Source: a virus
IMG/VR virus record: IMGVR_UViG_3300034062_004313
Coordinates: 62,001-126,000 of that record
DNA length: 64,000 nucleotides
Strand: one strand, 5' to 3'
The notes beneath the pieces are model-generated. The model made no database searches. It saw nothing but the letters and a program-made list of their open reading frames with translations, and had not been told where the DNA came from. Positions 32,582 through 41,987 of this stretch are shown here, piece after piece (positions within the stretch are counted from its first letter, which is position 1; each line of letters opens with the position of its first letter). The translations under genes and the position numbers were made by a program.

Positions 32582-33727
32582 ATGCAAACAGAAAAAGCTG
32601 CATATGATGATTTCTTCGGATTGAATGATATTCCTACCGAAGATGTGATTATTCAGAAAGACAATAATTTTAGCACTACAGGAAATGGAGATTTTGATAT
32701 TCTAAATCCATTAGAAAAAAAAGAAGAAGTTATTGTAGAAAAGAAAGAACAGAATCAAGAAGAAGTTGATATTCTTGAAAGTGATAAAAAAGAAGAAAAA
32801 GAACAAGAAGATATTACAAATATTGTAAACTTCTTTCAAGAAAGGGTTAAGAAGGGAATATTTTCGAATCTTGTTGATGAAGAAGGAAATGATGTAACGC
32901 TATCTAAAGTTGAAGATATTGATAGTTTCTTAGAAGCAAACTTTAATTACAGAGTAGAAAAGGAAAAAGAAACTCTTGAAACAACTTGGTACGAAACAAA
33001 AAGTCCAGCATGGAAAGCAGTTGCTCAATATGCTGATTACGTTCAAGACCCAACACAACTTATTCCATTCCTTCAAGGTGTTAATAACATAATGAACATT
33101 TCTGAAGTGGATGAAACCACAATAGAAGGAGCAGAAAGCATTGTAAGATTTAAAATGCAAGCTTCTGGAGATGATGAAGAAACTATAGAAGAACAGATTA
33201 AGATTCTTAAAGATTCAGATAAAATTGTTGATATAGCAAAAAGATATAAACCTGCATTAGTTCAGAGTGAAACTCAAAGACTCTCACAAATGCAAGAAAA
33301 AGCTAAAAAGGACCAAGACCAATATATTGAATCCGTTAGAGCCTATGAAAAGTTAGCTATAGAAAATATTGAAAAGCCTTTATTTGGAGAGAAATTAAAT
33401 CAAGAAGAGAAAGCAATTATATATGATATGATTGCTATCCCAAATCAAGAACTAGGTGGATACGCTATATTTTCAGCAATAGATGATTTGTATGAAAAGC
33501 AAGACATGGAAACCCTTAGAGAAATAGCTCTTCTAATAGCAAATAAACAAAAATTCTACACTTATGCTTCAAAAGCTGCAACAGTTAAAACAGCAGCAGA
33601 TTTGCAAAGAAAGCTTAGAGTACAATTAGAAAGTGATAAAAAAAGTTCATCGAAAGATGACCCTGAAATAACAAATGTAAAAGCCCCTACATATAAACAA
33701 CAAGGCAAGCCGAGATTCGGATTTTAA
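32582..33727 (+). CDS. Probable scaffold protein
   Basis: 381 residues between portal and MCP, the usual scaffold position. The N-terminal 100 residues are strongly acidic (EKKEEVIVEKKEQNQEEVDILESDKKEEKEQEDI), the middle helical, and the end basic and Lys/Ser/Gln-rich (LESDKKSSSKDDPE ... KQQGKPRFGF), the charged ends expected of a scaffold that interacts with MCP. No protease motif seen. Role is inferred from position and composition. Confidence 0.65.
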   Translation: MQTEKAAYDDFFGLNDIPTEDVIIQKDNNFSTTGNGDFDILNPLEKKEEVIVEKKEQNQEEVDILESDKKEEKEQEDITNIVNFFQERVKKGIFSNLVDEEGNDVTLSKVEDIDSFLEANFNYRVEKEKETLETTWYETKSPAWKAVAQYADYVQDPTQLIPFLQGVNNIMNISEVDETTIEGAESIVRFKMQASGDDEETIEEQIKILKDSDKIVDIAKRYKPALVQSETQRLSQMQEKAKKDQDQYIESVRAYEKLAIENIEKPLFGEKLNQEEKAIIYDMIAIPNQELGGYAIFSAIDDLYEKQDMETLREIALLIANKQKFYTYASKAATVKTAADLQRKLRVQLESDKKSSSKDDPEITNVKAPTYKQQGKPRFGF

Positions 33728-33740
33728 AAATTGAAATAAA

Positions 33741-35444
33741 ATGATAAACAACAAAGTAGGACTTGGGAGTTTAGGTCATCCCGGTATTTTTATCGGTCAG
33801 ACACGAGTGAAGGGTTTGACAAATCACCTAGATATCCCTTATGTAACAGCACTCGAAGGTGCTCAAACCGACAAATTAGACTTTGGTGTGCTTGATTTGT
33901 GGGCACTTAAACAAAGAACTGATTCCCCACTTCTATCTTTAGCAGTGGAAAACGCTCAGATTATCTATACTGATGCGGATTATTACACATTCGAACTTCC
34001 AAGTGCAGCAGAAGGAGTTACAAGACTTATTTCTGGTGGATTGGATAGAGACAAATTTGGTATGGATGGAGAAGAAATTCCATTCATTGTATCAAGGAGA
34101 GATTTATCTCCGGGTGCTATGTTCAAATTTGACTTAACTTCTCCTGTAATGTTCAAAGTGGTAAATAGAATTCCTGAACAAGTAGGTGAACATTATAGAG
34201 TGTGGGCAAGTCTTGTTACAAATGCTCAAGTTCCATATGTAACTAAAGCGGAATTTATTCCTCAAAGGCAAATTATAAAACTTGCTGATACAAGAGGATT
34301 GGATTTCTCTGCTCATGAATCAACTTGGGGTGTATCAGGTGTTCCTTCATTAATGAAGTTTAAGAACTACTTGACAAATGTAAAACTTCAACAAGCTTAT
34401 AGAGTTACTGAAGGTGCTGTAGAAATGTTAAATCACGAAACAAGATTTGACTCTGCACAACTTAAAGGAATGGAGAACATGCTTTTGAAATTCTACTCTG
34501 TAAGAGGTATTGCTGATAACAAAGTGATTAATATGAATACTGCTGCTCCTCAAGATAGAGAGCGTTATATGCAGCAAATTCAAGATTCAAGAGTTAAAGG
34601 ATTGGGTCATAGTGCTATGGTTTCTTTCTTAGATAACGTAGCTATTAATCTTATGCTTCAACAAAATAACAATCTTGGTATATGGGGTCCAGCAGCTAAT
34701 AGTTTAGTAGATGGATATGACAGTACAAGATTGGCTCCGGGTGTATGGTTCCAATTAGACCAAGCTGGTTACAAAACTACTTATGACATTGGTACTTTTG
34801 ACTTAAATGTTCTTGGAGATGCTATTAAGGACTACGAATTTGGAAAGGTTGAAATGAGAGAATCTGTTTCTACTAATGTATATGTAATTAGAACTGGTAG
34901 AGGTGGACAAGAGATTATATTTGATGCTTTCTTAAAAGCTGGATTCGATATTCCTGCTCAAGTTCAAAATACTGACCACGGATTCCTAAGAGGTGATGCA
35001 AATAATCTTGTACATAGAGCAGCAAGAATAGTAGAGTTCCAATTGAAAACTATTGGTATACTAAGAGTAGAATGGGAACCCGGTTTTGACCCTGTAACAG
35101 CAGATGAAATTGTAAACCCAATCTTAGCAAGTGGTTACAGACTTTCTTCTTACACTATGTTGATTGAAGATTATAACACTTCAGGTGATAATATTGCAAT
35201 CATTAGAAAGAAAAGCAATAGTAAAATCTCTATGAGAGTTACTAATGGTACTGCTTGTCACCCTATATTCAGTGGTTCTACAAGTATAGCTGGACAAAAT
35301 GTTATGTATCATAATGCTGATGATGATTTGAATGGTTACAAAGTTAAGTTTAGTGGTACTGCTGACACTATGATAGTGAAAGACCCTACAAAACTTTTGA
35401 AGTTAGTTCCGAACAACCCTAAATTAGGTCGCGCAAATTTATGA
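33741..35444 (+). CDS. Major capsid protein, HK97-fold type
   Basis: 567 residues, GC-richer codon use than most genes, as expected for the most abundant protein. N-terminus MINNKVGLGSLGHPGIFIGQ; N-arm region then PFIVSRRDLSPGAMFKFDLTSPVMFKVV and a long spine helix region. Synteny (TerL, portal, scaffold, MCP) and sequence character match crAss-like MCPs. A slightly longer C-terminus (to KLVPNNPKLGRANL) carries an Ig-like beta region. Followed by three hairpins. Confidence 0.88.
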   Translation: MINNKVGLGSLGHPGIFIGQTRVKGLTNHLDIPYVTALEGAQTDKLDFGVLDLWALKQRTDSPLLSLAVENAQIIYTDADYYTFELPSAAEGVTRLISGGLDRDKFGMDGEEIPFIVSRRDLSPGAMFKFDLTSPVMFKVVNRIPEQVGEHYRVWASLVTNAQVPYVTKAEFIPQRQIIKLADTRGLDFSAHESTWGVSGVPSLMKFKNYLTNVKLQQAYRVTEGAVEMLNHETRFDSAQLKGMENMLLKFYSVRGIADNKVINMNTAAPQDRERYMQQIQDSRVKGLGHSAMVSFLDNVAINLMLQQNNNLGIWGPAANSLVDGYDSTRLAPGVWFQLDQAGYKTTYDIGTFDLNVLGDAIKDYEFGKVEMRESVSTNVYVIRTGRGGQEIIFDAFLKAGFDIPAQVQNTDHGFLRGDANNLVHRAARIVEFQLKTIGILRVEWEPGFDPVTADEIVNPILASGYRLSSYTMLIEDYNTSGDNIAIIRKKSNSKISMRVTNGTACHPIFSGSTSIAGQNVMYHNADDDLNGYKVKFSGTADTMIVKDPTKLLKLVPNNPKLGRANL

Positions 35445-35590
35445 TTTCTTTAATTCGGATTCTTTGGTACTTTAAAAGAATTCAATAAAATACAAAGGAG
35501 AGCCGTAACTCTCCAATGGTCTCAAAGAAGAACCTCCTCGTGGTGAGACTGGATAATCAACTAATTCTTCAATAATATAAAACCAAATAT
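35445..35590 (+). promoter_or_regulatory. Three hairpins after the MCP gene
   Basis: Three stems in 146 nt: GGATTCTTT / AAAGAATTC, GGAGAG-CCGTAA-CTCTCC (35,497-35,514) and GTCTC / GAGAC (35,519-35,549) holding ACC / GGT. None has a good T run. They look like mRNA 3'-end protectors or processing sites that would set MCP above downstream genes. Confidence 0.5.
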
Positions 35591-36583
35591 ATGAACGTAA
35601 GATTTCAAATCAAATCAACTTCTCCAAAAGCGGAGAAAGAAGGAAAGGAGATATTAAATTTCTCTGGTGAAGCTCAAAATTACAGAAGAAAAGCAACGAG
35701 AGTTTCGGAAGCTGTAGGTTATAAACCTGATGGTTCACCAAAAATTAAATTCAAAACAGGACTTGACCCTGAAAGAGTTAAATTCTATTGGTGGTTTAAA
35801 GAAGAAGAAAGAGAAGAAGTTAAGAAGCAATTGGAAGAATCTCTACCTGACATAGAAATGAGATTTCATGGAAAGGAAGTTATTCATGATGAAAATAAGT
35901 CGTTTTGGAAAGACCAAAAAGAATTTTATCAAATTGCTCTAACATTAGATACTGCAAATTTGTTCTTTGATACTAAAAATCCAGACCATGCAGTTTTATA
36001 TTTTAGCATAATTGGTGGTGCATTTATTGACACTATTGCTCCTACAAAGGATTTAGCAATTGAAAAAAGGATTCCTCACTATATAGTTCTTGAAAAAGAT
36101 GCAACTGATGAAGAATTCGTAGATGTTAATGAAAAACTAAAAGCTTCCGCTAACTTGTATAAGCTTATGGAAGAAGGAAGTGAAGATGCTTTATTTATAT
36201 TGTGTTGGACTGCTCTTTATAATACGAAAGGATTTGGTAGCATTTTAAAAAGTATGCCAAAGAGTGATAAAGCCACTTATCTGAACATGTTTATCGAAGG
36301 TGAACTTGTAGATAAGAAAAAGAAAACATGTGCTAAGATATTTAATCAATATGTTGATAGATGGTCAAGTCCTCAATTAAGAGAAAAGTTGTATGCAGAA
36401 GCTTATATTAAAGCTGGAGAACAATATGCTCTTGTTGTTACAAATGATAAAAAGTATGAAACTACATGGGGTACATCTTTAGGAAATACTATTGATGAAG
36501 CCGTAGAAAAAATAACACAGAAAAAGTTCGCAAAAGACTTAGACCAACTTATGACAGAAGTTGAGAAAAAATGGGTAGCATGA
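35591..36583 (+). CDS. Conserved capsid-module protein, unknown role
   Basis: 330 residues. Starts MNVRFQIKSTSPKAEKEGKEIL, with QNYRRKATRVSEAVGYKPDG and later FFDTKNPDHAVLYFSIIGGAF, a small-domain-plus-helix pattern. Its place right after MCP matches the conserved unnamed gene of crAss-like head modules. The C-terminal half is helical. Overlaps the next gene by 13 nt. Confidence 0.6.
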   Translation: MNVRFQIKSTSPKAEKEGKEILNFSGEAQNYRRKATRVSEAVGYKPDGSPKIKFKTGLDPERVKFYWWFKEEEREEVKKQLEESLPDIEMRFHGKEVIHDENKSFWKDQKEFYQIALTLDTANLFFDTKNPDHAVLYFSIIGGAFIDTIAPTKDLAIEKRIPHYIVLEKDATDEEFVDVNEKLKASANLYKLMEEGSEDALFILCWTALYNTKGFGSILKSMPKSDKATYLNMFIEGELVDKKKKTCAKIFNQYVDRWSSPQLREKLYAEAYIKAGEQYALVVTNDKKYETTWGTSLGNTIDEAVEKITQKKFAKDLDQLMTEVEKKWVA

Positions 36584-37233
36584 CAATAGCAGATTTCTCT
36601 TTAAAGATAGACCTAAGATTAAATAAAGGAGCTTCAAATGATTATGATGCTATATGGTCTGATGTAAAAGAAGAAGCTGCAAATAAAGGAGTGACGGATT
36701 TTGTAAGAAGACAAGTAAAAGGTAAGAATCAAACACAGGAAGGTGACGAAGAAACAACAGCTAAAGTGGATGATTTACAAGTGTTACTTAAACCCGAAGT
36801 TCTTAAAGTTACTAAAAAGAATGGATTCTTTGAAACAGAAAAACTCCCACAGGATTATTTATATTATAAACGTCTCACTCCAAATGTTAAAAAAGGGGAA
36901 TGTGATTCCTTAGATATAAAATCATATTTTTCAGAAGAAGCAAATGTAGATGATTTAAGACATGTTCCATCTTTTGATTTTGAAGAAACATTTCACACTT
37001 TAGCAGGTAACAAATTTAAGATATATTTTGATGACTTTGACGTTTTAAAAGCGTCTTTAATTTATTATAGAAAGCCTAAAAAGCTAAACTTCAAAAAACT
37101 TAATGACATATTAGAATTTAAAGATGATATATGTGAAATGATAGTGGATGAAACAGTAAAGATAATAGCTTCCGATATTGAAAGCATAAATCAAAAGAAT
37201 TTAGCTCAAGAACGAGTACAAATACAAGAATAA
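36571..37233 (+). CDS. Putative head-to-tail connector protein
   Basis: 220 residues, helical N-terminus (DYDAIWSDVKEEAANKG), acidic linker (GDEETTAKVDDLQ) and a helix-turn-beta body (YYKRLTPNVKKGEC). Location after the MCP-linked gene suits a head-completion or ring protein; no direct motif. Confidence 0.5.
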   Translation: MGSMTIADFSLKIDLRLNKGASNDYDAIWSDVKEEAANKGVTDFVRRQVKGKNQTQEGDEETTAKVDDLQVLLKPEVLKVTKKNGFFETEKLPQDYLYYKRLTPNVKKGECDSLDIKSYFSEEANVDDLRHVPSFDFEETFHTLAGNKFKIYFDDFDVLKASLIYYRKPKKLNFKKLNDILEFKDDICEMIVDETVKIIASDIESINQKNLAQERVQIQE

Positions 37234-37261
37234 ATTAGTTAACAAGTAAACAAACAAACAA

Positions 37262-39457
37262 ATGGAAAATTTTTCATTCCACGTTCCCTTCTACGTTGTA
37301 AACGGAGGAATTGCTACAAGCGGTCATTCTGCTGATTTAACTCCCGGTAAAGTGGGACTATTTGATAGGCAAACATTTAGTGTTGCTACATCAAGTGGTA
37401 ATGGTAAGGAGTTTTTTCTTGCTCAAGGTAGAATTGGTGGACTTGATTGGTATGGTAACAAAGTAAAAGAGAGTCACAAATCTCCATTCTTCATGGGTAA
37501 GGATGTAGTAGATATGTATAAAGTGACCCCTAAGAGAATCCAAAATGAAGAGTGGGTTCTTGGATATAATGGTGCTGCTTCTTCTAAAGGATTGGTTTAT
37601 GAAAAAGATAAACCTGTAAGATTCAAGTTTGAATTTAATGGAGAACCTGCTTATAGATTCTTTGGAGGTCCTAAAACTTATGTAGTTTCACACACACCTG
37701 ATAAAGATTGTTCGACTCTTTGTGATGGAGGTTGTGATGATTTAACATCTGACCCTAAAGCAGAAACTATGAAATTGATTGATAAAATCAATAATCATAC
37801 AGAACTTAGTAAATTTGGAGTTACAGCAAAACTTAAAGCAAGTGATTATATTGCTGCTACTGCTAACATGGAAAAGTTCAGATTGAACGTATGTGATGCT
37901 GGTGATAGTGTAGCTCTTCAACAAGTACAATCTCAATATCCTGCACTTAATGTAGTAAGAGTTGCAAGAACAGGAAATACATCAACTTATGAAGTGTGTG
38001 TAGTTTCTACTGAAGGAGATGATACTCCTGCTGCATTCACTCAAAGTGCTTCTGTAAGCATGGCAGTATGTGGAAGTTGTAGTTCATTAACAGGTTCAGT
38101 TGATGCTCCTGCTCAAGATTGGTATCTTATTGAAAGACCATTAGCTGGTACTGAAAGTTTGATAGATGATAATGCTAAACTTGCATATGCTCAAACTGTA
38201 GCTGCTACTTATTTTGGTAAGAGTTTTAATTCAACTAATGATATTAATGCTACTACTGAAACTATTACTAAAACCGCACATGGGTTTTCTATAGGTCAAG
38301 CTGTTGTATTTTCAGGAACTGCTCCTACAGGATTAACTAATGGTATTACATACTATATAATTACTGCTGGATTTACTGTTAATGCATTTAGAGTAGCTTT
38401 AACAAGAGAGGGGTCTGCTGTAAATTTAACTGCTGCTGTTGGTACAGGTGTTGTAACTCCTGCTCCTGTACAATTCTTAGCTAATACTGGTGCAACTGCT
38501 CTTATTAAAGTACCTGTTCCTTATGGTACAACTGTTACTGCATTGCTTTCTGACGTAGTTACATTCTCTCATACTCAAGAAGCTATGTGTGAATTTACTG
38601 CTCCAAGTTCAATTGCTTGGGTTGCTGCTGGTACTGGTATAAGGTCTACAAGAACTATGAAAATTAGTGGTATAGTAAGACCCGATTGTAATGCAAATGG
38701 AGATAGAATTGCTGATATTACAGATATAGTTTCTGGTGTTAAAGGTGTATATGGCACTCCTATAAAAATTGCTGGTACAGCTTGTGCTGATGATTATACT
38801 GTTACTCAATATAGTGATGACTGCTTGGAAGAAGGATGCCTTACATCTAATGTAACATTCACTTATGCTGAACTTCCTGCTTTTGAAGGTAGAAGTTGGG
38901 AACTTGTTCCTGCAAGTAATGTTGCTGGAGAAGGAGCTAAATACGGTATAGTTGTTACTGCTGGATATTTGGATATTCAATTTGGTAACTGTAGCTTTGA
39001 CCCAACTGATTACTATGAAGTAATGCCTGTTAAAATGGAAATTAGTTTGCTTACAGAAGATGGTACTGCTTGTGATTTTAGCACATTACCAACTATCACT
39101 CAAACTAGGTATGGTCAAATTTCAAGAGCTTCCGGTGAATATGTTATTAGAGAAGCAACTTCTAAACTTGATGCTTATCAAAAAGATACTGACCAATTCA
39201 GCCTTAATCCAAGGATGAGAGAAGCTTTCGACATGAACATTTTACAACAAGTTGAAAGAAGTGCATTCTACAATCTGTATTATGTTACTTACTACGCTTC
39301 ATATGGTAAAACAAATAGAAAGGGTGAACAAGAGAAATTTACAACAATCTTTGCTGTAAAAGAAACTGACCCAATTGCTGCTACTTTAGAATCTCAAATT
39401 TTGAGCGTTCTTACAGCTAAATCTGCTGATAAAGTAACATTAAGAGTAATTGATTAA
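37262..39457 (+). CDS. Large structural protein with beta-sandwich domains
   Basis: 731 residues. N-terminus HVPFYVVNGGIATSGHSADLT; a Cys-rich loop KDCSTLCDGGCDDL; a second Cys pair (MAVCGSCSSL). Around residues 335-400 the segment AHGFSIGQAVVFSGTAPTGLTNGITYYIITAGF is a beta domain widespread in phage tail and fibre proteins (HG-x-x-x-GD-x-V-x-F ... P-x-G-L-x-x-G-x-x-Y-Y-V). A candidate head-decoration or fibre protein. Opposite-strand frames are shadows. Confidence 0.6.
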   Translation: MENFSFHVPFYVVNGGIATSGHSADLTPGKVGLFDRQTFSVATSSGNGKEFFLAQGRIGGLDWYGNKVKESHKSPFFMGKDVVDMYKVTPKRIQNEEWVLGYNGAASSKGLVYEKDKPVRFKFEFNGEPAYRFFGGPKTYVVSHTPDKDCSTLCDGGCDDLTSDPKAETMKLIDKINNHTELSKFGVTAKLKASDYIAATANMEKFRLNVCDAGDSVALQQVQSQYPALNVVRVARTGNTSTYEVCVVSTEGDDTPAAFTQSASVSMAVCGSCSSLTGSVDAPAQDWYLIERPLAGTESLIDDNAKLAYAQTVAATYFGKSFNSTNDINATTETITKTAHGFSIGQAVVFSGTAPTGLTNGITYYIITAGFTVNAFRVALTREGSAVNLTAAVGTGVVTPAPVQFLANTGATALIKVPVPYGTTVTALLSDVVTFSHTQEAMCEFTAPSSIAWVAAGTGIRSTRTMKISGIVRPDCNANGDRIADITDIVSGVKGVYGTPIKIAGTACADDYTVTQYSDDCLEEGCLTSNVTFTYAELPAFEGRSWELVPASNVAGEGAKYGIVVTAGYLDIQFGNCSFDPTDYYEVMPVKMEISLLTEDGTACDFSTLPTITQTRYGQISRASGEYVIREATSKLDAYQKDTDQFSLNPRMREAFDMNILQQVERSAFYNLYYVTYYASYGKTNRKGEQEKFTTIFAVKETDPIAATLESQILSVLTAKSADKVTLRVID

Positions 39458-39474
39458 TAACCCTTAATAATAAT

Positions 39475-39517
39475 AAAAGGTGGTAGGCAGTAAAAGTCTG
39501 CCACCTTTTTTCATAAT
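39475..39517 (+). terminator. Intrinsic terminator of the head operon
   Basis: AAAGGTGG-TAG-GCAG / CTGC-CACCTTT with a 7-nt loop, followed by a run of T. It ends the operon containing MCP and the large structural gene. Confidence 0.85.
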
Positions 39518-39554
39518 AACTTTTTTAGTATAAATAAATAGAATATATTATACT

Positions 39555-40079
39555 GTGAATCCAGAATATGTTATAGAAATTACAAAAGACTTTAATCCTA
39601 AGATTATAGAGATTAAGGATTTTTCTATTTATCCAAGTGAACCTGAAAATCTTTTATTGGAAATTTTATCACCAACTAAGAACAAATGGGTAACTTATAA
39701 TATAGTAAAGAATAAAGGTTTTATAGCAAATTCTGTAAATCTTAAACTTAGTTCTACATTACAAAATCTTCCTGATGGTGTATATGAGATAAAGATTTCT
39801 CAAAAGCCAAATTTTGCTACTCATAATCTATTTTATTACTTTCATACTAAAACTCTTGAAAGTACTTATTATAAGAATCTTAATGAATTATATTCAGAAA
39901 GGTGTGAAATAACAAAAAGAGAATTTGAAGAGAATAGATATAAACTCCTTATGATAGATATGGATATTGCAGCTATAAAATATATGACTGAAATAAATCA
40001 TGATAAGGATAAGGCTAAAGAAATTTATGAAAAAGTAAAAGAAGATTTGAAAAGTTATGAAAAATCCTGTGGATGTTAA
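39555..40079 (+). CDS. Hypothetical structural-region protein, GTG start
   Basis: 174 residues from a GTG at 39,555; no ATG precedes it in frame. Beta-sandwich-like first half (KIIEIKDFSIYPSEPENLLLE ... LPDGVYEIKIS) then a long helix (LYSERCEITKREFEENRYKLLM). Ends in CGC. Looks like an assembly or fibre-linked protein; function unknown. Confidence 0.55.
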   Translation: MNPEYVIEITKDFNPKIIEIKDFSIYPSEPENLLLEILSPTKNKWVTYNIVKNKGFIANSVNLKLSSTLQNLPDGVYEIKISQKPNFATHNLFYYFHTKTLESTYYKNLNELYSERCEITKREFEENRYKLLMIDMDIAAIKYMTEINHDKDKAKEIYEKVKEDLKSYEKSCGC

Positions 40080-40227
40080 ATCAAAATATGCTGAATGGTT
40101 CTATCTAAATGCCTTAGAAAATTTATATTTTGTTAAGACAGGAATAGATAAGAAGGATTTAACAAAAAGAATTGATGATTTTTTAAAATTTAAGCTTAAT
40201 AAATATAATGATTCCTGTACAACTTGA
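40057..40227 (+). CDS. 56-residue protein overlapping both neighbours
   Basis: ATG at 40,057 (MKNPVDVKSKYAEWFYLNAL ...), stop at 40,225-40,227. It overlaps the upstream gene by 23 nt and the downstream gene by 20 nt. Helical, Lys- and Tyr-rich, two-helix layout typical of small chaperones. Its in-phase fit between two structural genes supports it. Confidence 0.7.
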   Translation: MKNPVDVKSKYAEWFYLNALENLYFVKTGIDKKDLTKRIDDFLKFKLNKYNDSCTT

Positions 40228-41467
40228 AGATAATCCAAACTGCATACACACTCCTGCATCATGTGTAGAGTGGACATATGGTTCTATTCCTTACTTAGGA
40301 ATATGCAATGGAGATATGTTACCTAAAATAATTTGGGAGATTGTAAATAAATTACAAGAAATTGCTGGAGCAGATTTATCTTCATTCGATATAGATACAC
40401 TTTTAGATATTTGTAACCAAAAAGCTCCATTAGAAAAGAATCTAACGTCTATATTAGAATTACTAAAAAATAATCAAGTTTGTTTAAAGAATTATATAGA
40501 TACTTTAAATGAAACTCTTCAAGAATTATCGCAAGCTCAATCTATTAATGTAAATTTAAAATGTTTAGCTGATTTTGATAACTTTGGTAACCAATTAAGT
40601 GTAACAAGAGAAACTTTAGACCAATTAGTAATTGATAAACTTTGTAATCATGAAACAAGGATTACAACAGTGGAAGGAAAGGTTACTTCTTTACAGAGTC
40701 AGATTAATGATATATCAGTTAATCCTATTGTTTCAGAACCTGAATTTGCTACATGTGTAGATGCTACTGTAAAACCTACATCTGGACAAGTTGTATCTAT
40801 TGCTACAGAAGTTTGTGACATAAGAACAAAACTTGGTCCAAATACAACAACTTCTAATCTAACTACTGGAAGTTTTGGAAATAAAGGAAGTTATTGGAAT
40901 ACTTCATTGTTAAATGCTGCATTTGGAGCAACTTCTGGATGGATACCATCTCCTTTGAATGAAGTGGAGTATCAAAGAAACATGTATATAATTCTTGCTA
41001 ACTTTCAAACAAGGATTAATGAAATAGAAACAAATTGTTGTGCTCCTACATGTGATAAGATTATGATTGGATTTAGTGTAGTGGTAGAAGATGCTGAAAC
41101 TGGAGATTATGTAGTTAGGTTTAGACCTTCTGATGGAACAAGTCTATTTGGTTTTGTAAGCACAGGTTCTCAAATAACATTTACAGGTACTCTTTTAATT
41201 GGTGGTATTACGGCTACGGCAGGACCATTCCCTATAGATATAAATGAAACAGATTGGGATGATAATGTTTATAATCTTTCTTCTTTCGATTTAAGTAAAC
41301 CTATAACTGTTAATCTTACACCTATTATGATTAAGAATGGTTTAACATGTCAAAAATGTATTTCTCAAGTAATTAGTTTAAATATGGGTTGTGCAGTATG
41401 TGAATTAACAGCAAGTGGTGATAAAGGTGATGCTGGAACAATAACAATAACTTATCAATACGAATAA
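40208..41467 (+). CDS. Putative fibre protein, Cys-rich
   Basis: 419 residues. Cys-containing head (NPNCIHTPASCVEWTYGSIPYLGICNG), then alpha-helical coiled coil (CNHETRITTVEGKVTSLQSQIN), then a beta-rich Gly/Ser/Thr shaft and a Cys-pair end (CQKCISQVISLNMGCAVCEL). The coil-then-beta plan suits a trimeric fibre. It sits with two other probable fibre genes. Confidence 0.6.
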   Translation: MIPVQLEDNPNCIHTPASCVEWTYGSIPYLGICNGDMLPKIIWEIVNKLQEIAGADLSSFDIDTLLDICNQKAPLEKNLTSILELLKNNQVCLKNYIDTLNETLQELSQAQSINVNLKCLADFDNFGNQLSVTRETLDQLVIDKLCNHETRITTVEGKVTSLQSQINDISVNPIVSEPEFATCVDATVKPTSGQVVSIATEVCDIRTKLGPNTTTSNLTTGSFGNKGSYWNTSLLNAAFGATSGWIPSPLNEVEYQRNMYIILANFQTRINEIETNCCAPTCDKIMIGFSVVVEDAETGDYVVRFRPSDGTSLFGFVSTGSQITFTGTLLIGGITATAGPFPIDINETDWDDNVYNLSSFDLSKPITVNLTPIMIKNGLTCQKCISQVISLNMGCAVCELTASGDKGDAGTITITYQYE

Positions 41468-41468
41468 T

Positions 41469-41969
41469 ATGCCAATAGCAACAATAACACTTAATGCAGG
41501 TGAAACATTTTGGGTTCCAAAAACAGCAACATTACTTTCTGTAGATGCTACAGATGGACTTGTTTTACAAGGAAGTGATTGCATTAGCACTACTGTTCCT
41601 GCAAGGATATGTATGACTTTCACATGGATAACTGATGAAGATGATAATACTGAACATCCTTGGGATAATGGTACTTTACTGAAAAGTATTAATAATGGAA
41701 CTACTACATATCTATTTACTGCTGCAACATCTGCTAAGTCTGGAACATTAGGAAGTCTACAAACAGCATTCCCATATCAATCTTTAATAGAGTTTGTAGA
41801 TTATGATGAACAAGCTCACGAAACTAAAAGAATTGGACATGTATTAAAAGTGAGTGTTCCAGCATCTTTCATAGAATTGTATTTAGAATTTACAGTTCCT
41901 CATACAAGTAGTACAACAACATCATTATTTGCAAAAGGAGTTATAGTAGATTGTGAACCAATCGTTTAA
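41469..41969 (+). CDS. Putative fibre-associated beta protein
   Basis: 166 residues. Beta-rich, Thr- and Ser-rich (TTYLFTAATSAKSGTLGSLQ), starts MPIATITLNAGETFWVP. Its start lies one base after the upstream stop. Likely part of the same fibre or head-decoration complex. Confidence 0.5.
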   Translation: MPIATITLNAGETFWVPKTATLLSVDATDGLVLQGSDCISTTVPARICMTFTWITDEDDNTEHPWDNGTLLKSINNGTTTYLFTAATSAKSGTLGSLQTAFPYQSLIEFVDYDEQAHETKRIGHVLKVSVPASFIELYLEFTVPHTSSTTTSLFAKGVIVDCEPIV

Positions 41970-41987
41970 AAATTAAAATAAAAAATT

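Noticed and set aside
37262-39457. Tail sheath protein
   Set aside because: Its repeats are beta-sandwich and Cys-rich, and the tail module is of podovirus type, without baseplate or tape-measure genes.
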